Below are positions 48,236 to 57,773 of a stretch of DNA of 64,000 bases, one piece after another. The stretch is from contig NZ_BBOJ01000013.1 of the NCBI RefSeq assembly GCF_000974445.1, positions 62,001-126,000 on the forward strand. Direction: 5' to 3'. The stretch comes from Lentzea aerocolonigenes (GTDB lineage: Bacteria > Actinomycetota > Actinomycetes > Mycobacteriales > Pseudonocardiaceae). How positions within the stretch are numbered: the first letter of the stretch is position 1; each line of letters begins with the position of its first letter. Both the position numbers and the translations under genes were made by a program. Under the pieces are notes generated by a model. That model saw nothing but the letters and a program-made list of their open reading frames with translations, had not been told where the DNA came from and searched no databases.

Positions 48236-50848
48236 TCACCGCAGCCTTCGGTTGAGTCTCAGCACGGCCAGCCACGTGAACAACACGGTCAGACCGGCGA
48301 GGCAGCAGAGGTTCAGCAGCCACCACCCGTTCGCGTGTTGCCACAGGTCGTCCTTCTGCACGGGCGCGATCGAGGTCAGGTCCACAGTGGACGCGGCCGC
48401 GGCGAGCCCCCACCTGGCGGGCAGGATCCAGGACACGACGGCGGTCGCACCGCCCTCCGACAGGTCGGTGGTGACGCCGTTGAGCGCCACCTGCGCCACG
48501 ACCACCAACGAGGTGACGGTCACCGCAGTCTTCAGGTCCTTGCAGCAGGCCGAGATGAACAACCCGAGCGACATCGCGGCCACACTCGTCGCCACGAGGT
48601 CGCACATCAGTTCCAGGGTGGACGGCATCCCCGTCACGGCGTGGTCCGGCGCCCCTCTCCAGAGCACGAACACGCTGGCGGCGATCACTCCCTGCACCGC
48701 CGCGACGACCGCGAACACCAGCCACTTCGACAGCACCACCGCGGCGGTGACCGTGCCGGTGCGGTGCTCCCGGACGATGATGTTGTGCTCCTCCACCAGA
48801 TTGCTGTAGGTCAGCGCCTGGCCGGTCAGGACGCACAACGTGACCAGGATGCTCAACGCGGCCGACGCCGTCCTGGCCGCCTCGCCGACGCGCAACACGT
48901 CGTCAGCGGACACTCCGGCGGCGAGCCCCGCCGCGATGCCCGCGATGCCGAACGGCATCAGCCCGGCCGGCCAGGGGAAGGTCAGCACGAGCTGCCGAGC
49001 GACCAGGATCGGCAGCTGGTGCGCGAAGGCCCGGAATCTGCCGCGCTGCCGTTCCGGCTCGGGTTCGCTCTGCCGGGCGACGGCTTCCCGGACGGCCTGC
49101 TCTGCCCGTTCCACCACTGCGCCCGCGCGGTAGTCGGCGACCAAGCCGTTGACCGCCTCCTTGTTGTCCTTGCCCTCCAGCAACTTCATCAGGTCCGCGT
49201 AGCTGGGCACGCCGAGCGCGTCGAGGGCCCCGCCGGGTGGTCCGCAGTAGACGGGACGCCCGCCGGGGGCGAGCACCAGAACTTGGTCGGCGAGGTGGAG
49301 GTGCTCGGTCGCGTGGGTCACCAATGCGACCGTGCACCCGCCGTCCGCGTATCGCGACAGCATCTCCATCACGTCGCGGTCCATGCCGGGGTCGAGTCCG
49401 GAGGTCGGCTCGTCGAGCATCAGCAGCCGCGGTCTGCTCAGCATCTCCAGCGCGACGGACACGCGTTTGCGCTGCCCACCGGAGAGCTGGTGCACCGGCT
49501 TGGTGATGTGTTCGTCCAGCTTGAGCTGCTTGCACACGTCGAGCACCGTGTCGGCCTCACCGCCACGGCGGTCGGACGGCCTGCGCAGCCTGTCGGCGAA
49601 GCGCAGCAACGTCTCCACCGTCAGCGAGCGGTGCATGCTGTCGTCCTGCGGCACGAAACCGAGCCTGCTGCGCAGCTGTTCGCGGTGCGTCCGCACGTCG
49701 AGGCCCTCGAAGTAGAGATGACCGCCAGACGTCTCCAGCTCTCCGAGCAACGCGGAGAACAGGGAGCTCTTGCCGGCACCGGACGGGCCGAGGACGGCGA
49801 GCACCGTGCGTTCCCGTTGAACCAGAGACATGTCGATGAGCCTGGGCCTGCCGTTGCGGTCGTTGACCGCGGACAGGTCGTGCACGACGAGATCGCACTC
49901 GCCCAGCGGTGTGACGATCAGTTCCAGCTCGTCCTTGCTGACCTGGAACCGGTGATCGGCGATGTCGAAGACGGACAACGCGGTCAGCGCCGTCCTCCTG
50001 ACCGGCCGGCCTCCCTGGAAGGTGCCGTCCGAGTGTCCGAGGTCGCGCAGCTCCCACCGCTCGCCGCGACGCTCGATGACGGCGTGCCTCTCGGCGACCT
50101 GGTAGCCGTCGATGCGGACCTGGCAGTCCTCGTGGCGACCGATGACCGTCCTGTGCCGCAACGGGAAGCGTTGCACGCCAGGGCCCTGCGGTTCGGGGGT
50201 GCGCCCCGGCGGCGCCGGGTCGGGCGCCTCGGGCCGCACGCGTTCCGGGTTGATCCACTCGGGCAGGCCCGGATCGAGGCGGTTGATCCCCGCCAGGGCG
50301 GCGGAACCCCTCGGGTGCGCCCGCACGAGCGAACGCAGGTACGCCGCGATCCGCCGGTGCGTGAGCCGGTGGATGCGCCGGACCCGCACCGACGCGACCG
50401 TCAGGTGCCGATCGACCCGGTCCGCCATCGCGGCTATTTCGGCGTCCAGCCGGTCGAGGTCGGCCTTGGCGGACAGGGCCAGGCCCTTCGCCGCCACCAC
50501 GGCCCCGAGGTGCTCGCGTCCACGGCGCATCCTGACCACCGCGACGCCGCGGCGCTCCTCACCCGGCCGCCGCGCGGTCAGCTCCGCTTCGGACGGAGGC
50601 ACCTCCGCACGGGCGAGCTCGGCCTCGGCCCGCACCAGCCTCTCGACGACGTGCACGCGGAACGTCCGCAACCGGACCAGCTCTTCGCGGTCCGCGGTGG
50701 ACAGCGCCTCGTGCTCGACACGCTCCTTCTCGAACGCCTCGTGGGCGCCGCGGATCAGGACCTCCCGATGCGGGGTCGACCGCGCACCGGGGTTCGGGAT
50801 GCCGAGCCTGCCGTCGCGGAACCCGTGCCACCACGAGCCGAACATCAC
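48236..50848 (-). CDS. FHA-domain ABC-2 type transporter
   Basis: 870 aa; ATG overlaps the OmpA-like gene stop (ATGA). Four parts are visible. An N-terminal helical, charged region spans about 1-200. An FHA domain (VIGRHEDCQVRIDGYQVAERHAVIERRGERWELRDLGHSDGTFQGG, 235-280) has the GRH and S-x-x-H-type phosphothreonine contacts partly changed (ERHA). An ABC ATPase has Walker A GPSGAGKSS at 354-362, LSGGQRKR signature and LLMLDEPTSGLD. The C-terminal about 270 residues form an ABC-2 permease of six helices. FHA-ABC fusions are regulated exporters linked to Ser/Thr kinases. Substrate unknown. Confidence 0.9.
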   Translation of the reverse strand: MMFGSWWHGFRDGRLGIPNPGARSTPHREVLIRGAHEAFEKERVEHEALSTADREELVRLRTFRVHVVERLVRAEAELARAEVPPSEAELTARRPGEERRGVAVVRMRRGREHLGAVVAAKGLALSAKADLDRLDAEIAAMADRVDRHLTVASVRVRRIHRLTHRRIAAYLRSLVRAHPRGSAALAGINRLDPGLPEWINPERVRPEAPDPAPPGRTPEPQGPGVQRFPLRHRTVIGRHEDCQVRIDGYQVAERHAVIERRGERWELRDLGHSDGTFQGGRPVRRTALTALSVFDIADHRFQVSKDELELIVTPLGECDLVVHDLSAVNDRNGRPRLIDMSLVQRERTVLAVLGPSGAGKSSLFSALLGELETSGGHLYFEGLDVRTHREQLRSRLGFVPQDDSMHRSLTVETLLRFADRLRRPSDRRGGEADTVLDVCKQLKLDEHITKPVHQLSGGQRKRVSVALEMLSRPRLLMLDEPTSGLDPGMDRDVMEMLSRYADGGCTVALVTHATEHLHLADQVLVLAPGGRPVYCGPPGGALDALGVPSYADLMKLLEGKDNKEAVNGLVADYRAGAVVERAEQAVREAVARQSEPEPERQRGRFRAFAHQLPILVARQLVLTFPWPAGLMPFGIAGIAAGLAAGVSADDVLRVGEAARTASAALSILVTLCVLTGQALTYSNLVEEHNIIVREHRTGTVTAAVVLSKWLVFAVVAAVQGVIAASVFVLWRGAPDHAVTGMPSTLELMCDLVATSVAAMSLGLFISACCKDLKTAVTVTSLVVVAQVALNGVTTDLSEGGATAVVSWILPARWGLAAAASTVDLTSIAPVQKDDLWQHANGWWLLNLCCLAGLTVLFTWLAVLRLNRRLR

Positions 50849-52017
50849 TGCTCGAGGCAGGTCAGGGTGACGACAACCTTGCGGTTCTGCGCAGCCGGGC
50901 CTGGCAGCAGCACACCGCCGGGACCGAGATCGTTCACATGACCGGGCCAGTCGGTGCCGACGCCCCTGGTCGTGATCGTGTCAGCGGGGATGCCCAGGTC
51001 CGCCAGCACCGACTTCACCGCCTCCGCACGCCGCCGGGACAACTCGACCCGTCCCGGCGGCGGACCGACGCTCGCCGTGGTGCCCATGAGGTCGGCCTTC
51101 TGCTTCTTGGCGCGCATGGTGTCCGCGAGACGCTGCAACGTCGTCCGCGCCGCTGCCGGATCGCGGAAGTCGGCGCTTTCCGGCTTGAACGAGATGTTGT
51201 CCGCCTCGCCGAGCTCGACCGTGCCGCAACTGACCGGCGGCTTCGGCTTGGGCGGCTGCACGACGGTGACCGTCGGCGAGTCGACGGCGGCGGCCGAGGT
51301 AGAGCCGTGCAGCATCTTCGCGGCGCACCCGCCGGCGGCCTCCACGACAGCCTTCCAGATGTCGAAGACGTTGTTCTGCCAGCGCGGATCCAGCTCCGGC
51401 TGCGGCGGGGCGGTCAGCCCGAGCCCCACCAGCACCACGGACCGGCCAGCCAGGTCCGGTAGCTGCTTCTCCTTCGCGAGGTAGTCCGCGACCTCGCCGG
51501 GTTCCGAGGTCAGGACGTCGTCCTCACCGAACCGCAGTGGCGGCGTCGTCTGCAGCCCCGAATCCATCAGAACGATCGTGCCGCCCGGCCCGACCTTCTG
51601 CGATGCGATCGTCAACGCCCGGAGCACGTTCGCCTCCGGAACCTGCGCCCGGATCTTGTCGCGGAACGCGAGAGTCATCTTGTTCAAGTACTTCTGAACC
51701 TGCGCCGCGTCGTCGTCGGGATTGGCGCCCGCGGCCGGTGCGTCCTCGGCGAAGACGTACTCCGGCTTGCCGTCCAGCCGGACCAGCGTGATCGGTCTGT
51801 GCGCTCGTGCCACCCCGGTCATCAGGTTGTTCACCGACTCGGGCACCTCAGGTTTCGGTGCGTTGGCCCGTGCGCCGACCACGAAGGCCATCGGCTGTTC
51901 GTGTGACACGGGGCAGGGAGCGAAGTTCGGGGCGGGGAGCGCGTTCTCGGACTCGCACGCGGCGAGCGGCGGTACGAGCAGCACGGCGGTGAGTGCGGCG
52001 AGCAAGCGGCGGTTCAT
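50845..52017 (-). CDS. OmpA-like lipoprotein with vWA-like N-terminal region
   Basis: 390 aa, ATG overlapping the upstream stop (ATGA). Signal peptide with lipobox LAAC (residues 18-21). The middle (MAFVVGARANAPKP...RALTIASQKVGPGGTIVLMDSGLQTTPPLRF...SVVLVGLGLTAPPQP) looks like a von Willebrand A-type fold without a full MIDAS. The C-terminal 125 residues are an OmpA peptidoglycan-binding domain, with NISFKPESADFRDP and ELSRRRAEAVKSVLADLGI (the LSxxRAxxV motif). It would be anchored to the membrane lipid and bind the wall. Confidence 0.85.
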   Translation of the reverse strand: MNRRLLAALTAVLLVPPLAACESENALPAPNFAPCPVSHEQPMAFVVGARANAPKPEVPESVNNLMTGVARAHRPITLVRLDGKPEYVFAEDAPAAGANPDDDAAQVQKYLNKMTLAFRDKIRAQVPEANVLRALTIASQKVGPGGTIVLMDSGLQTTPPLRFGEDDVLTSEPGEVADYLAKEKQLPDLAGRSVVLVGLGLTAPPQPELDPRWQNNVFDIWKAVVEAAGGCAAKMLHGSTSAAAVDSPTVTVVQPPKPKPPVSCGTVELGEADNISFKPESADFRDPAAARTTLQRLADTMRAKKQKADLMGTTASVGPPPGRVELSRRRAEAVKSVLADLGIPADTITTRGVGTDWPGHVNDLGPGGVLLPGPAAQNRKVVVTLTCLEQ

Positions 52018-53111
52018 GCGTGCCTTCCGGAAGATCCGTTGGTGGAGTAGTCGTAGGGGCGCTTGTCCTCGGCGAGGATCGCGTCGGTGACGGAGGGATC
52101 ACGGGCTTTTTCCGCCAGCAGCACCCGCGTGTACTGCTTGAGCTCCTCGGCGAACGCCAGCCGGCGCGCTTTCTGCGCGGCGAGGACCTTGGCCGCCGCG
52201 TCGCGGGCGCTGATCTGCACCTGCCACGCCGTACGGGCCGCTCCGTGGTCGCGTTCGATCGCGCGAACCCTCCTGACCGCACGGCGGTAGGCGGCCACCG
52301 CAGCCATGAACGCGCTGCGTGCGCTGTGGTGCGTCAGGTAGGAACCGATGCAGGCGGCGAGCCCGCTGCCGAGGTACAACGCGAGGAAGAGACCGGCACC
52401 GGCGAAGGCGAACTGCTGGTTCTCCGGCGTGGCCCCGGTGGCCTCGGAATCGAGCGACAGGCTGACCTGAGCGCTCGCGGGCGGCGGCGAGATCAGCCGG
52501 ACCCACGCCGCGAGCAGCCCCATCGTCGCCCAGACGATCAGGTAGGCGGCTGCTGCCTTCCCCTTCTTCTCCTTCACCAGCGTGCCCGCGACGTGTGCGA
52601 GGTAGAGCACGAGCGAGGTGAACCCGATGACGAGCAACACCGTCACCGTCTGCCGCTGCCTGCCGAGGAGGTTCACGACCTGGATGAACGCGGCGACGTC
52701 GGCGGCCGCGGCGCACAGCAGGGCGATCACGTGCAGGTAGATCGACTTCGGGCGGCCGCCGAGCAGCGGCTTCTCTTCGTCGAGTGCGCTGACCGCGGCG
52801 CTACGAGCCTCGTCGGTCTCGGCGAGCCGCCGGGTGTCCTGCTCCCGCACCACGTCCAGCTCGTTCAGCCGAGTGTTCGCCGTGCCGAGCGGAGCCTCGG
52901 CACGGGCTAGGTAGAGGGCGTGCTCGGCCTCCACGTCGGCCACCCACTTGTCCGCCCATGCGTTGATCAGGTTGTCGAGCGGGTGCCCCACGGCCTCGTC
53001 GACCGAGTACCTCAGACTCTCGGCGTGCCGCTCGATCTCGGCTCGTGCGGCGTCCTCGTCCACAGAAGAGGGCACGAACTCCAACGAGTCGGGCTCTTCC
53101 TTCCTGCTCAC
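52014..53111 (-). CDS. Four-helix membrane protein with coiled-coil ends
   Basis: 365 aa from the GTG at 53111, overlapping the upstream stop (GTGA). Long charged helices flank four membrane segments (IYLHVIALLCAAAADVAAF, TVTVLLVIGFTSLVLYLAHV, AAAYLIVWATMGLLAAWVRL, FAGAGLFLALYLGSGLAACI). The loop between helices three and four would be outside. No family recognised. Its place in a coupled operon and the coiled-coil neighbour suggest that they form a complex at the membrane. Confidence 0.75.
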   Translation of the reverse strand: MSRKEEPDSLEFVPSSVDEDAARAEIERHAESLRYSVDEAVGHPLDNLINAWADKWVADVEAEHALYLARAEAPLGTANTRLNELDVVREQDTRRLAETDEARSAAVSALDEEKPLLGGRPKSIYLHVIALLCAAAADVAAFIQVVNLLGRQRQTVTVLLVIGFTSLVLYLAHVAGTLVKEKKGKAAAAYLIVWATMGLLAAWVRLISPPPASAQVSLSLDSEATGATPENQQFAFAGAGLFLALYLGSGLAACIGSYLTHHSARSAFMAAVAAYRRAVRRVRAIERDHGAARTAWQVQISARDAAAKVLAAQKARRLAFAEELKQYTRVLLAEKARDPSVTDAILAEDKRPYDYSTNGSSGRHA

Positions 53112-53758
53112 GACGCCGGCCCTCCCTCGTCGTCCCACGGCAGATCGGGATCGCGCGGGGGTGTCTCACCGGCCTTCTTGGCGTGGTCCTGGTGCTCACG
53201 AGCGAAGTGCTGCCAGTAGCAGGCGATACGCCGTGAACCGTGCGCACGAACCATGTCCGCCCTCAGCCGTACGACCTCTTCCAGCCGTTCGATCTCGCGG
53301 TCGATCATCGAGACGAGCTGGACGGCCTCTCCCAACGTCCGTTGTGCCTCGTAGTAGCGCCGCTCCACGTGCTCGCGTCGTGCGAGGTGCACGTTCCGTC
53401 GGCGGTTCTGCGCGAACTCGGGCGGATGCCGTCCGTCGGCCAGGCGCAGTGGCCCGGCGAGGTCCGGCTCCTTGTCCGCCTCGGCGAGTTCCTGCTCGAG
53501 CCGGACCAGACGGTCACGCAGCGCCTCGACCGGACTCGCGGCGGTGTTCCTGCGGTCCGTCAGCTCGGCCAGGTCTCGCTCGCCGGCCACCTGTTCCGCG
53601 TTCACCTGCTCGGTGGTGAGCTCGCGCAACGCCCGCAGCCAGCCGGTCTCACCACGAAGTCCCGCCTTGCCGTCGCGACGTCCGTTCCGCGCGTCGAGCA
53701 ACCGGTCGTACCAGCGATATCTGATTGGTTTCGCGGGCGGCCGCGTCCAGTCTCGCAA
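53108..53758 (-). CDS. Coiled-coil protein, first gene of the operon
   Basis: 216 aa from the TTG at 53758, which has GAGGA 5 nt upstream; the in-frame TTG at 53770 lacks a site. A soluble protein: basic N-terminus, then a long heptad-rich helix (ELTTEQVNAEQVAGERDLAELTDRRNTAASPVEALRDRLVRLEQELAEADKE) and a second one (RREHVERRYYEAQRTLGEAVQLVSMIDREIERLEEVVRL). No domain recognised. Probably partners the following membrane coiled-coil protein. Confidence 0.7.
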   Translation of the reverse strand: MRDWTRPPAKPIRYRWYDRLLDARNGRRDGKAGLRGETGWLRALRELTTEQVNAEQVAGERDLAELTDRRNTAASPVEALRDRLVRLEQELAEADKEPDLAGPLRLADGRHPPEFAQNRRRNVHLARREHVERRYYEAQRTLGEAVQLVSMIDREIERLEEVVRLRADMVRAHGSRRIACYWQHFAREHQDHAKKAGETPPRDPDLPWDDEGGPAS

Positions 53759-53851
53759 GGTGTTCCTCAATTACGTGAAGGGAAATGCGTCCAGCCGGGT
53801 GTCCACTTCGACCATCCAGGTGGCGCACGCCGAGAAATAGTTACCGAAAGC

Positions 53852-53868
53852 GACTGGACATTCCAGTC
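53852..53868. promoter_or_regulatory. Inverted repeat in divergent promoter of envelope operon
   Basis: GACTGGA-CAT-TCCAGTC, perfect 7-bp arms, centred 102 bp before the operon start (53758) and 78 bp before the divergent gene (53938). Candidate operator for both units. Confidence 0.55.
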
Positions 53869-53937
53869 CATCCTTTGTCAGTTCCGTCCACCCACTGTCA
53901 TGTTTCTGACCCGTGCTGGTACCGCAGATAGAGCAGA

Positions 53938-54900
53938 ATGCAGGTCGTGGATGATCTGGTGGCCCTGGTGGTCGCGAACCTGCAACGGCTGCGAAAGAAG
54001 CTGGGGGTGCGAAATCGTGACCTCGACACGCGGCTCGACCCGGAGTTCTGCGAGCTGTTCGGCGCATCCGGCGGCGACGTGGAGGGATTGCGGCAGAAAC
54101 TCACCGGTTATCTGGAGGAACTGGTCATCCGGTTGCCGACGGAACTTCAGATCGCCGCCCTGCACGGTCTGAACCTCACCCACGACGCCAAGGACATCAA
54201 CCTCACCGACCGCATCGACGAGCTGGCGAGGGCCCTCGTCTGCGACCCCCGCACGGCGCGCAGGCGGATCGACAAGGCGTTCATGATCATGGCGGAGAAC
54301 GCCGCGTCCGGATCCGCGTTGCTGTCGGGCAGCGGCCACGGCGGCGACGGGTGGTACATCGACTCGTTCGACGTCGTGCTGCGGCTCGACCAGGACACTC
54401 CGGTCGCCTACGAGCGAAGGCGCATCCTGGTCACCGCTCCGACGCTGGACGAGATCTCGACGTCCATCGACGTCCCGCGCCAGAGCGGCCACGACGAGCG
54501 GATCGGCCTGGACACGGAGATCTGGTTCGGCGGAATGCTCGCGAGCAGGGTGCAGGAGTCCACGACGAACTTCCAGACGGTGATCCGGCTGCCGAAACGT
54601 TTCCGCAAGAGCGAACGACATACAGTCGGACTCATCCACCGGATTCCACCGGGTCAGCGGATGGCACCGCGATACATTTATGTTCCGTATCGCAACTGCC
54701 GCCACTTCCGAGTGGTCGTGCGATTCGCGCCGGACCGCCAGCCGATTCACGTGTGGCGTCAGGACGGCGTTCCGCACAGCGTCGTGACGGATGGCGCTCC
54801 ATCCGCACATCTGTTGCCGCTCGATCTCGCCAACGAGACACGGGCGGAGTTCGTCAACCTCGTCGGCGGTCTTTCCTACGGGGTGCAGTGGGAGTTTTGA
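53938..54900 (+). CDS. Unknown protein divergent from the envelope operon
   Basis: 320 aa, ATG at 53938 (GTG at 53947 possible). No family recognised. The first about 110 residues are helical and charged (LVVANLQRLRKKLGVRNRDLDTRL, DPRTARRRIDKAFMIMAENAA) and contain a stretch that could be helix-turn-helix-like. The rest is rich in beta-type strands (YIDSFDVVLRLDQDTPVAYERRRILVTAPTLDEI, APRYIYVPYRNCRHFRVVVRFAP). No signal peptide or membrane helix. Sharing a promoter region with the TIR/FHA-ABC operon suggests a regulator or cytoplasmic component. This is inference. Confidence 0.7.
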   Translation: MQVVDDLVALVVANLQRLRKKLGVRNRDLDTRLDPEFCELFGASGGDVEGLRQKLTGYLEELVIRLPTELQIAALHGLNLTHDAKDINLTDRIDELARALVCDPRTARRRIDKAFMIMAENAASGSALLSGSGHGGDGWYIDSFDVVLRLDQDTPVAYERRRILVTAPTLDEISTSIDVPRQSGHDERIGLDTEIWFGGMLASRVQESTTNFQTVIRLPKRFRKSERHTVGLIHRIPPGQRMAPRYIYVPYRNCRHFRVVVRFAPDRQPIHVWRQDGVPHSVVTDGAPSAHLLPLDLANETRAEFVNLVGGLSYGVQWEF

Positions 54901-54902
54901 CG

Positions 54903-54919
54903 GCACTCACGCAGAGTGC
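54903..54919. terminator. Small hairpin after the 53938-54900 gene
   Basis: GCACTC-ACGCA-GAGTGC, perfect 6-bp stem directly after the stop codon and before the convergent mutM end. Weak, without T-tract. Confidence 0.35.
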
Positions 54920-54981
54920 ACAACGTGACGACGCCGAGGGAAGGTGTTTCCTGTTTCCCAATCACGCCCGAACTGGTGCGA

Positions 54982-55839
54982 TCAGATCCTGGCCCGAGGC
55001 TGGCAGCGGGGGCAGGAGTACGAGGACCGGTTCATGAACGGCTCACGCACGATCGCCGCCCCGCACCTCTTGCAGGGCCGGTTCTCCTGCCCGTACGCGT
55101 TCAACGACCGGTCGAAGTAGCCGGACTGGCCGTTGATGTTGACGTAGAGCGCGTCGAACGACGTCCCACCCTGCCCCAGCGCCTCACGCATCACGTCGGT
55201 GGCGTGATCGAGCAGCTCAGCGGCCTTCGCCTTGGTCAGCTTGTCCGTCATTCGGGTGCCGTGCAGGCGGGCGCGCCAGAGGGCCTCGTCGGCGTAGATG
55301 TTGCCGATGCCGGACACGAGGGTCTGGTCGAGCAGGGCGCGCTTGATCTCCGTGTGACGCAGGCGCAACGCGCGCACGGCAGCATCACGGGAGAAGAGAG
55401 GGTCCATGGGGTCGCGGGCGATGTGCGCGACCGTGTCGGGCACCAGGGTGCCGTCGACCTCGACCAGTTCGGCCAGCGCCAGGCCGCCGAAGGTTCGTTG
55501 GTCCACGAAACGGAGCTCTGGGCCGTCGTCTTCGAACCGGAAGCGGACGCGCAGGTGCTTCTCGTCGGGGGCCGACGAGGGTTGGACGAGCATTTGGCCG
55601 CTCATGCCCAGGTGCGCGAGCATGGCGGCTTTGTCGGCCAGTTCCACCCAGAGGTACTTGCCACGGCGCCTGGCGGCGGCCATTGGCTGGCCTGCCAGGC
55701 GCGCGCAGAAGTCCGTGGAACCCAGGTCGTGCCGGCGGATTGCGCGTGGGTGCAACACCTCAACCGAGGAGATGACCCGGCCGGCGACGTGGGCTTCGAG
55801 GCCGAGGCGTACTACCTCGACCTCTGGGAGTTCGGGCAC
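54982..55839 (-). CDS. mutM: Formamidopyrimidine-DNA glycosylase
   Basis: 285 aa, GTG start giving the obligatory PELPEVE N-terminus, where Pro1 is the catalytic amine after Met removal and Glu2 assists. Excises 8-oxoguanine and nicks abasic sites. Further features: [37 protein letters not shown] (helix-two-turn-helix), and the C-terminal zinc finger CKRCG...YSCPRCQ with the intercalating Arg nearby. One base after the small 66-aa gene. Confidence 0.97.
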   Translation of the reverse strand: MPELPEVEVVRLGLEAHVAGRVISSVEVLHPRAIRRHDLGSTDFCARLAGQPMAAARRRGKYLWVELADKAAMLAHLGMSGQMLVQPSSAPDEKHLRVRFRFEDDGPELRFVDQRTFGGLALAELVEVDGTLVPDTVAHIARDPMDPLFSRDAAVRALRLRHTEIKRALLDQTLVSGIGNIYADEALWRARLHGTRMTDKLTKAKAAELLDHATDVMREALGQGGTSFDALYVNINGQSGYFDRSLNAYGQENRPCKRCGAAIVREPFMNRSSYSCPRCQPRARI

Positions 55840-55840
55840 G

Positions 55841-56041
55841 TCAGGCTTCGGACTTGCCCTCGTCGACGGGCTGCGCTTCGATCACAGCGGCCTGCGGCTT
55901 GGTGGGCTTGAGCACCCACACACCCGCGCGGCTCGTGTCCCTGACCAGCACAAGTCCCTGGATGCCTCCACTGCGGGAGGTGTTCACCGGCCCGCGGACG
56001 GTGCGGGTGCGGCGGTTCGTGCGGTTCCTGGTCGCATACAT
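55841..56041 (-). CDS. Small basic hypothetical protein between rnc and mutM
   Basis: 66 aa. Very basic N-terminus ([17 protein letters not shown]), then [34 protein letters not shown]. No family recognised. It begins 8 bp after rnc and ends one base before mutM, in the same direction, so it is almost certainly translated. The basic part could bind nucleic acid. Confidence 0.75.
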   Translation of the reverse strand: MYATRNRTNRRTRTVRGPVNTSRSGGIQGLVLVRDTSRAGVWVLKPTKPQAAVIEAQPVDEGKSEA

Positions 56042-56049
56042 TGCGTGTC

Positions 56050-56853
56050 TCAGTCTTCCTCGGATGGGAGGGTCCCTGGCGTCACCGAGGCGCCGTTCTG
56101 TCCGTTCGCGGATCGGGCCGACTCCTGCTCGGCCTTGACCCGCTCCGACAGAACATGATAAGCCGCTTCGGCGGCTTTCTGCTCGGCTTCCTTCTTGGTG
56201 CGCCCATCACCCTTGCCGTGAGGCTGGCCCCCGACGAGCACCGTGGCGGTGAACTCCTTGCGGTGGTCCGGCCCCTGGTCGTCCACGCGGTACTCGGGGA
56301 CGCCGAGACTGGCTTGAGCGGTGAGCTCCTGCAGGCTTGTCTTCCAGTCCAGTCCAGCACCCAGAAGCGGAGCTTTGGCCAAGAGTGGATCGAACAGCCG
56401 GTGAACGAACGTCCGTGCGGTATCGATACCGAACTGCAGGTACACCGCACCGATGACGGCCTCGAGGCCGTCGGCGAGGATGCTCGCCTTGTCCCTGCCG
56501 CCGGTCAGCTCTTCGCCGCGCCCGAGCAGCAGGTGTGCGCCCAGCCCGCCCGGCCCCAGGTCACGCGCCACGCCCGCCAGTGCGTGCATGTTCACCACGC
56601 TGGCGCGGAGCTTCGCGAGCTGACCTTCGGGAAGATCGGGATGGGTGCGGTAGAGGTGGTCGGTGACGACCAGCCCCAGCACGACGTCTCCCAGGAACTC
56701 GAGACGCTCGTTCGGCGGTAGACCGCCGTTCTCGTACGCGTACGACCGGTGGGTGAGTGCAAGCCCGAGCAGCTCGGCGTCCAACTGGACGCCGAGCGCT
56801 TCGGTCAAAGTCGCGCGGTCAGCTTGCGGAGCGCGCGGCGGCTTTCCCCCCAC
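56050..56853 (-). CDS. rnc: Ribonuclease III
   Basis: 267 aa from the GTG at 56853, 16 bp after rpmF; the ribosome binding site is weak, so a nearby start is possible. Cleaves double-stranded RNA in rRNA and mRNA processing. Catalytic signature [16 protein letters not shown] (about 60-75), second acidic cluster [13 protein letters not shown], and a double-stranded RNA-binding domain ([12 protein letters not shown]...[17 protein letters not shown]). Part of the yceD-rpmF-rnc-mutM cluster. Confidence 0.96.
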   Translation of the reverse strand: MGGKPPRAPQADRATLTEALGVQLDAELLGLALTHRSYAYENGGLPPNERLEFLGDVVLGLVVTDHLYRTHPDLPEGQLAKLRASVVNMHALAGVARDLGPGGLGAHLLLGRGEELTGGRDKASILADGLEAVIGAVYLQFGIDTARTFVHRLFDPLLAKAPLLGAGLDWKTSLQELTAQASLGVPEYRVDDQGPDHRKEFTATVLVGGQPHGKGDGRTKKEAEQKAAEAAYHVLSERVKAEQESARSANGQNGASVTPGTLPSEED

Positions 56854-56869
56854 TGCGTAACCGAGGAGA

Positions 56870-57052
56870 TCAGGCCGGCTGAGCGACCTGGCGGCCAGCG
56901 TACTGACCACAGGCCGGGCAGGCGACGTGCTGCGGCTTCGGCTGGCGGCAAGCCTTGTTGGAGCACGCCACCAGGTGCACGGCAGACGTCTTCCACTGGG
57001 AACGGCGCGCACGGGTGTTCGAGCGCGACATCTTCCGCTTCGGGACGGCCAC
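56870..57052 (-). CDS. rpmF: 50S ribosomal protein L32
   Basis: 60 aa. [20 protein letters not shown] is the L32 start. The four cysteines (CSNKAC...CPAC) make this the zinc-binding form. Two bases after the YceD-family gene, the standard arrangement. Confidence 0.97.
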   Translation of the reverse strand: MAVPKRKMSRSNTRARRSQWKTSAVHLVACSNKACRQPKPQHVACPACGQYAGRQVAQPA

Positions 57053-57054
57053 GA

Positions 57055-57636
57055 CTACTTCTCCTCGTTGTTGTCATCGCTGAACCGCTCTTGCAACGCG
57101 GCCCAACGAGGGTCGATCGTCTCATGCCCGTGGTCGGGCCCGAGCTCCGCCCACCTGCCACCACACTCGGAGCAAAGCCCCTTGCAGTCCGGCTCGCAGA
57201 GCGGCGCCTGCGGCAGTGCGAGGACGATGGCGTCCCGCACCACAGGCTCGAGGTCGATCAGATCGTTCTCGATCCGGCTGACCTCGTCTTCATCAGTGGT
57301 CTCGTCCGTGGTGCTGTCCGGCCACGCGTACAGCTCCGTGATCCGGACCTCGACCTCGTCGGCGAGGGGCTCGAGACACCTCGCGCACTCGCCTTCGACC
57401 TTGGCGGACGCCGTCCCCGAGACGAGCACGCCCTCCACGACCGATTCGATCAGGAGGTCGAGCTCTACCTCTCCGCCTTCCGGCACCGCGATCACACCGA
57501 GCAACCCCACACCTGCCGCGGGCACCGACCTGACGAAGGGTCGGCTGGAACCGGCGCGACGGCCGATGTCCCTGGTGTCGATGACCCAGGGACCGGATGC
57601 TGTGGGACGCGTGGACGCGTGACGATGCTCAGTCAT
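57055..57636 (-). CDS. YceD/DUF177-family protein
   Basis: 193 aa from the ATG at 57636. The DUF177 family is always next to rpmF and is implicated in rRNA or ribosome biogenesis in bacteria and plastids. Features: [42 protein letters not shown], and the C-terminal [16 protein letters not shown] cysteine pattern, then [11 protein letters not shown]. Corresponds in place to Rv2926c of Mycobacterium tuberculosis. Confidence 0.93.
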   Translation of the reverse strand: MTEHRHASTRPTASGPWVIDTRDIGRRAGSSRPFVRSVPAAGVGLLGVIAVPEGGEVELDLLIESVVEGVLVSGTASAKVEGECARCLEPLADEVEVRITELYAWPDSTTDETTDEDEVSRIENDLIDLEPVVRDAIVLALPQAPLCEPDCKGLCSECGGRWAELGPDHGHETIDPRWAALQERFSDDNNEEK

Positions 57637-57773
57637 GATCAGATTGGTTGCCGGCGGGGACCTACCACGTCCAGCCGGTCCAGGGTACGGGACGACGGCC
57701 TCACGCGTGAAATCCCCAGGTGATCGCACCTGCTCGTAGTAGTGCGAATCACACGTTCAGGCGCGCTGGTTCG

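Noticed and set aside
57717-57732. CAGGTG-ATCG-CACCTG hairpin upstream of the yceD gene
   Set aside because: Only 6-bp arms, no clear role; likely chance in GC-rich DNA.
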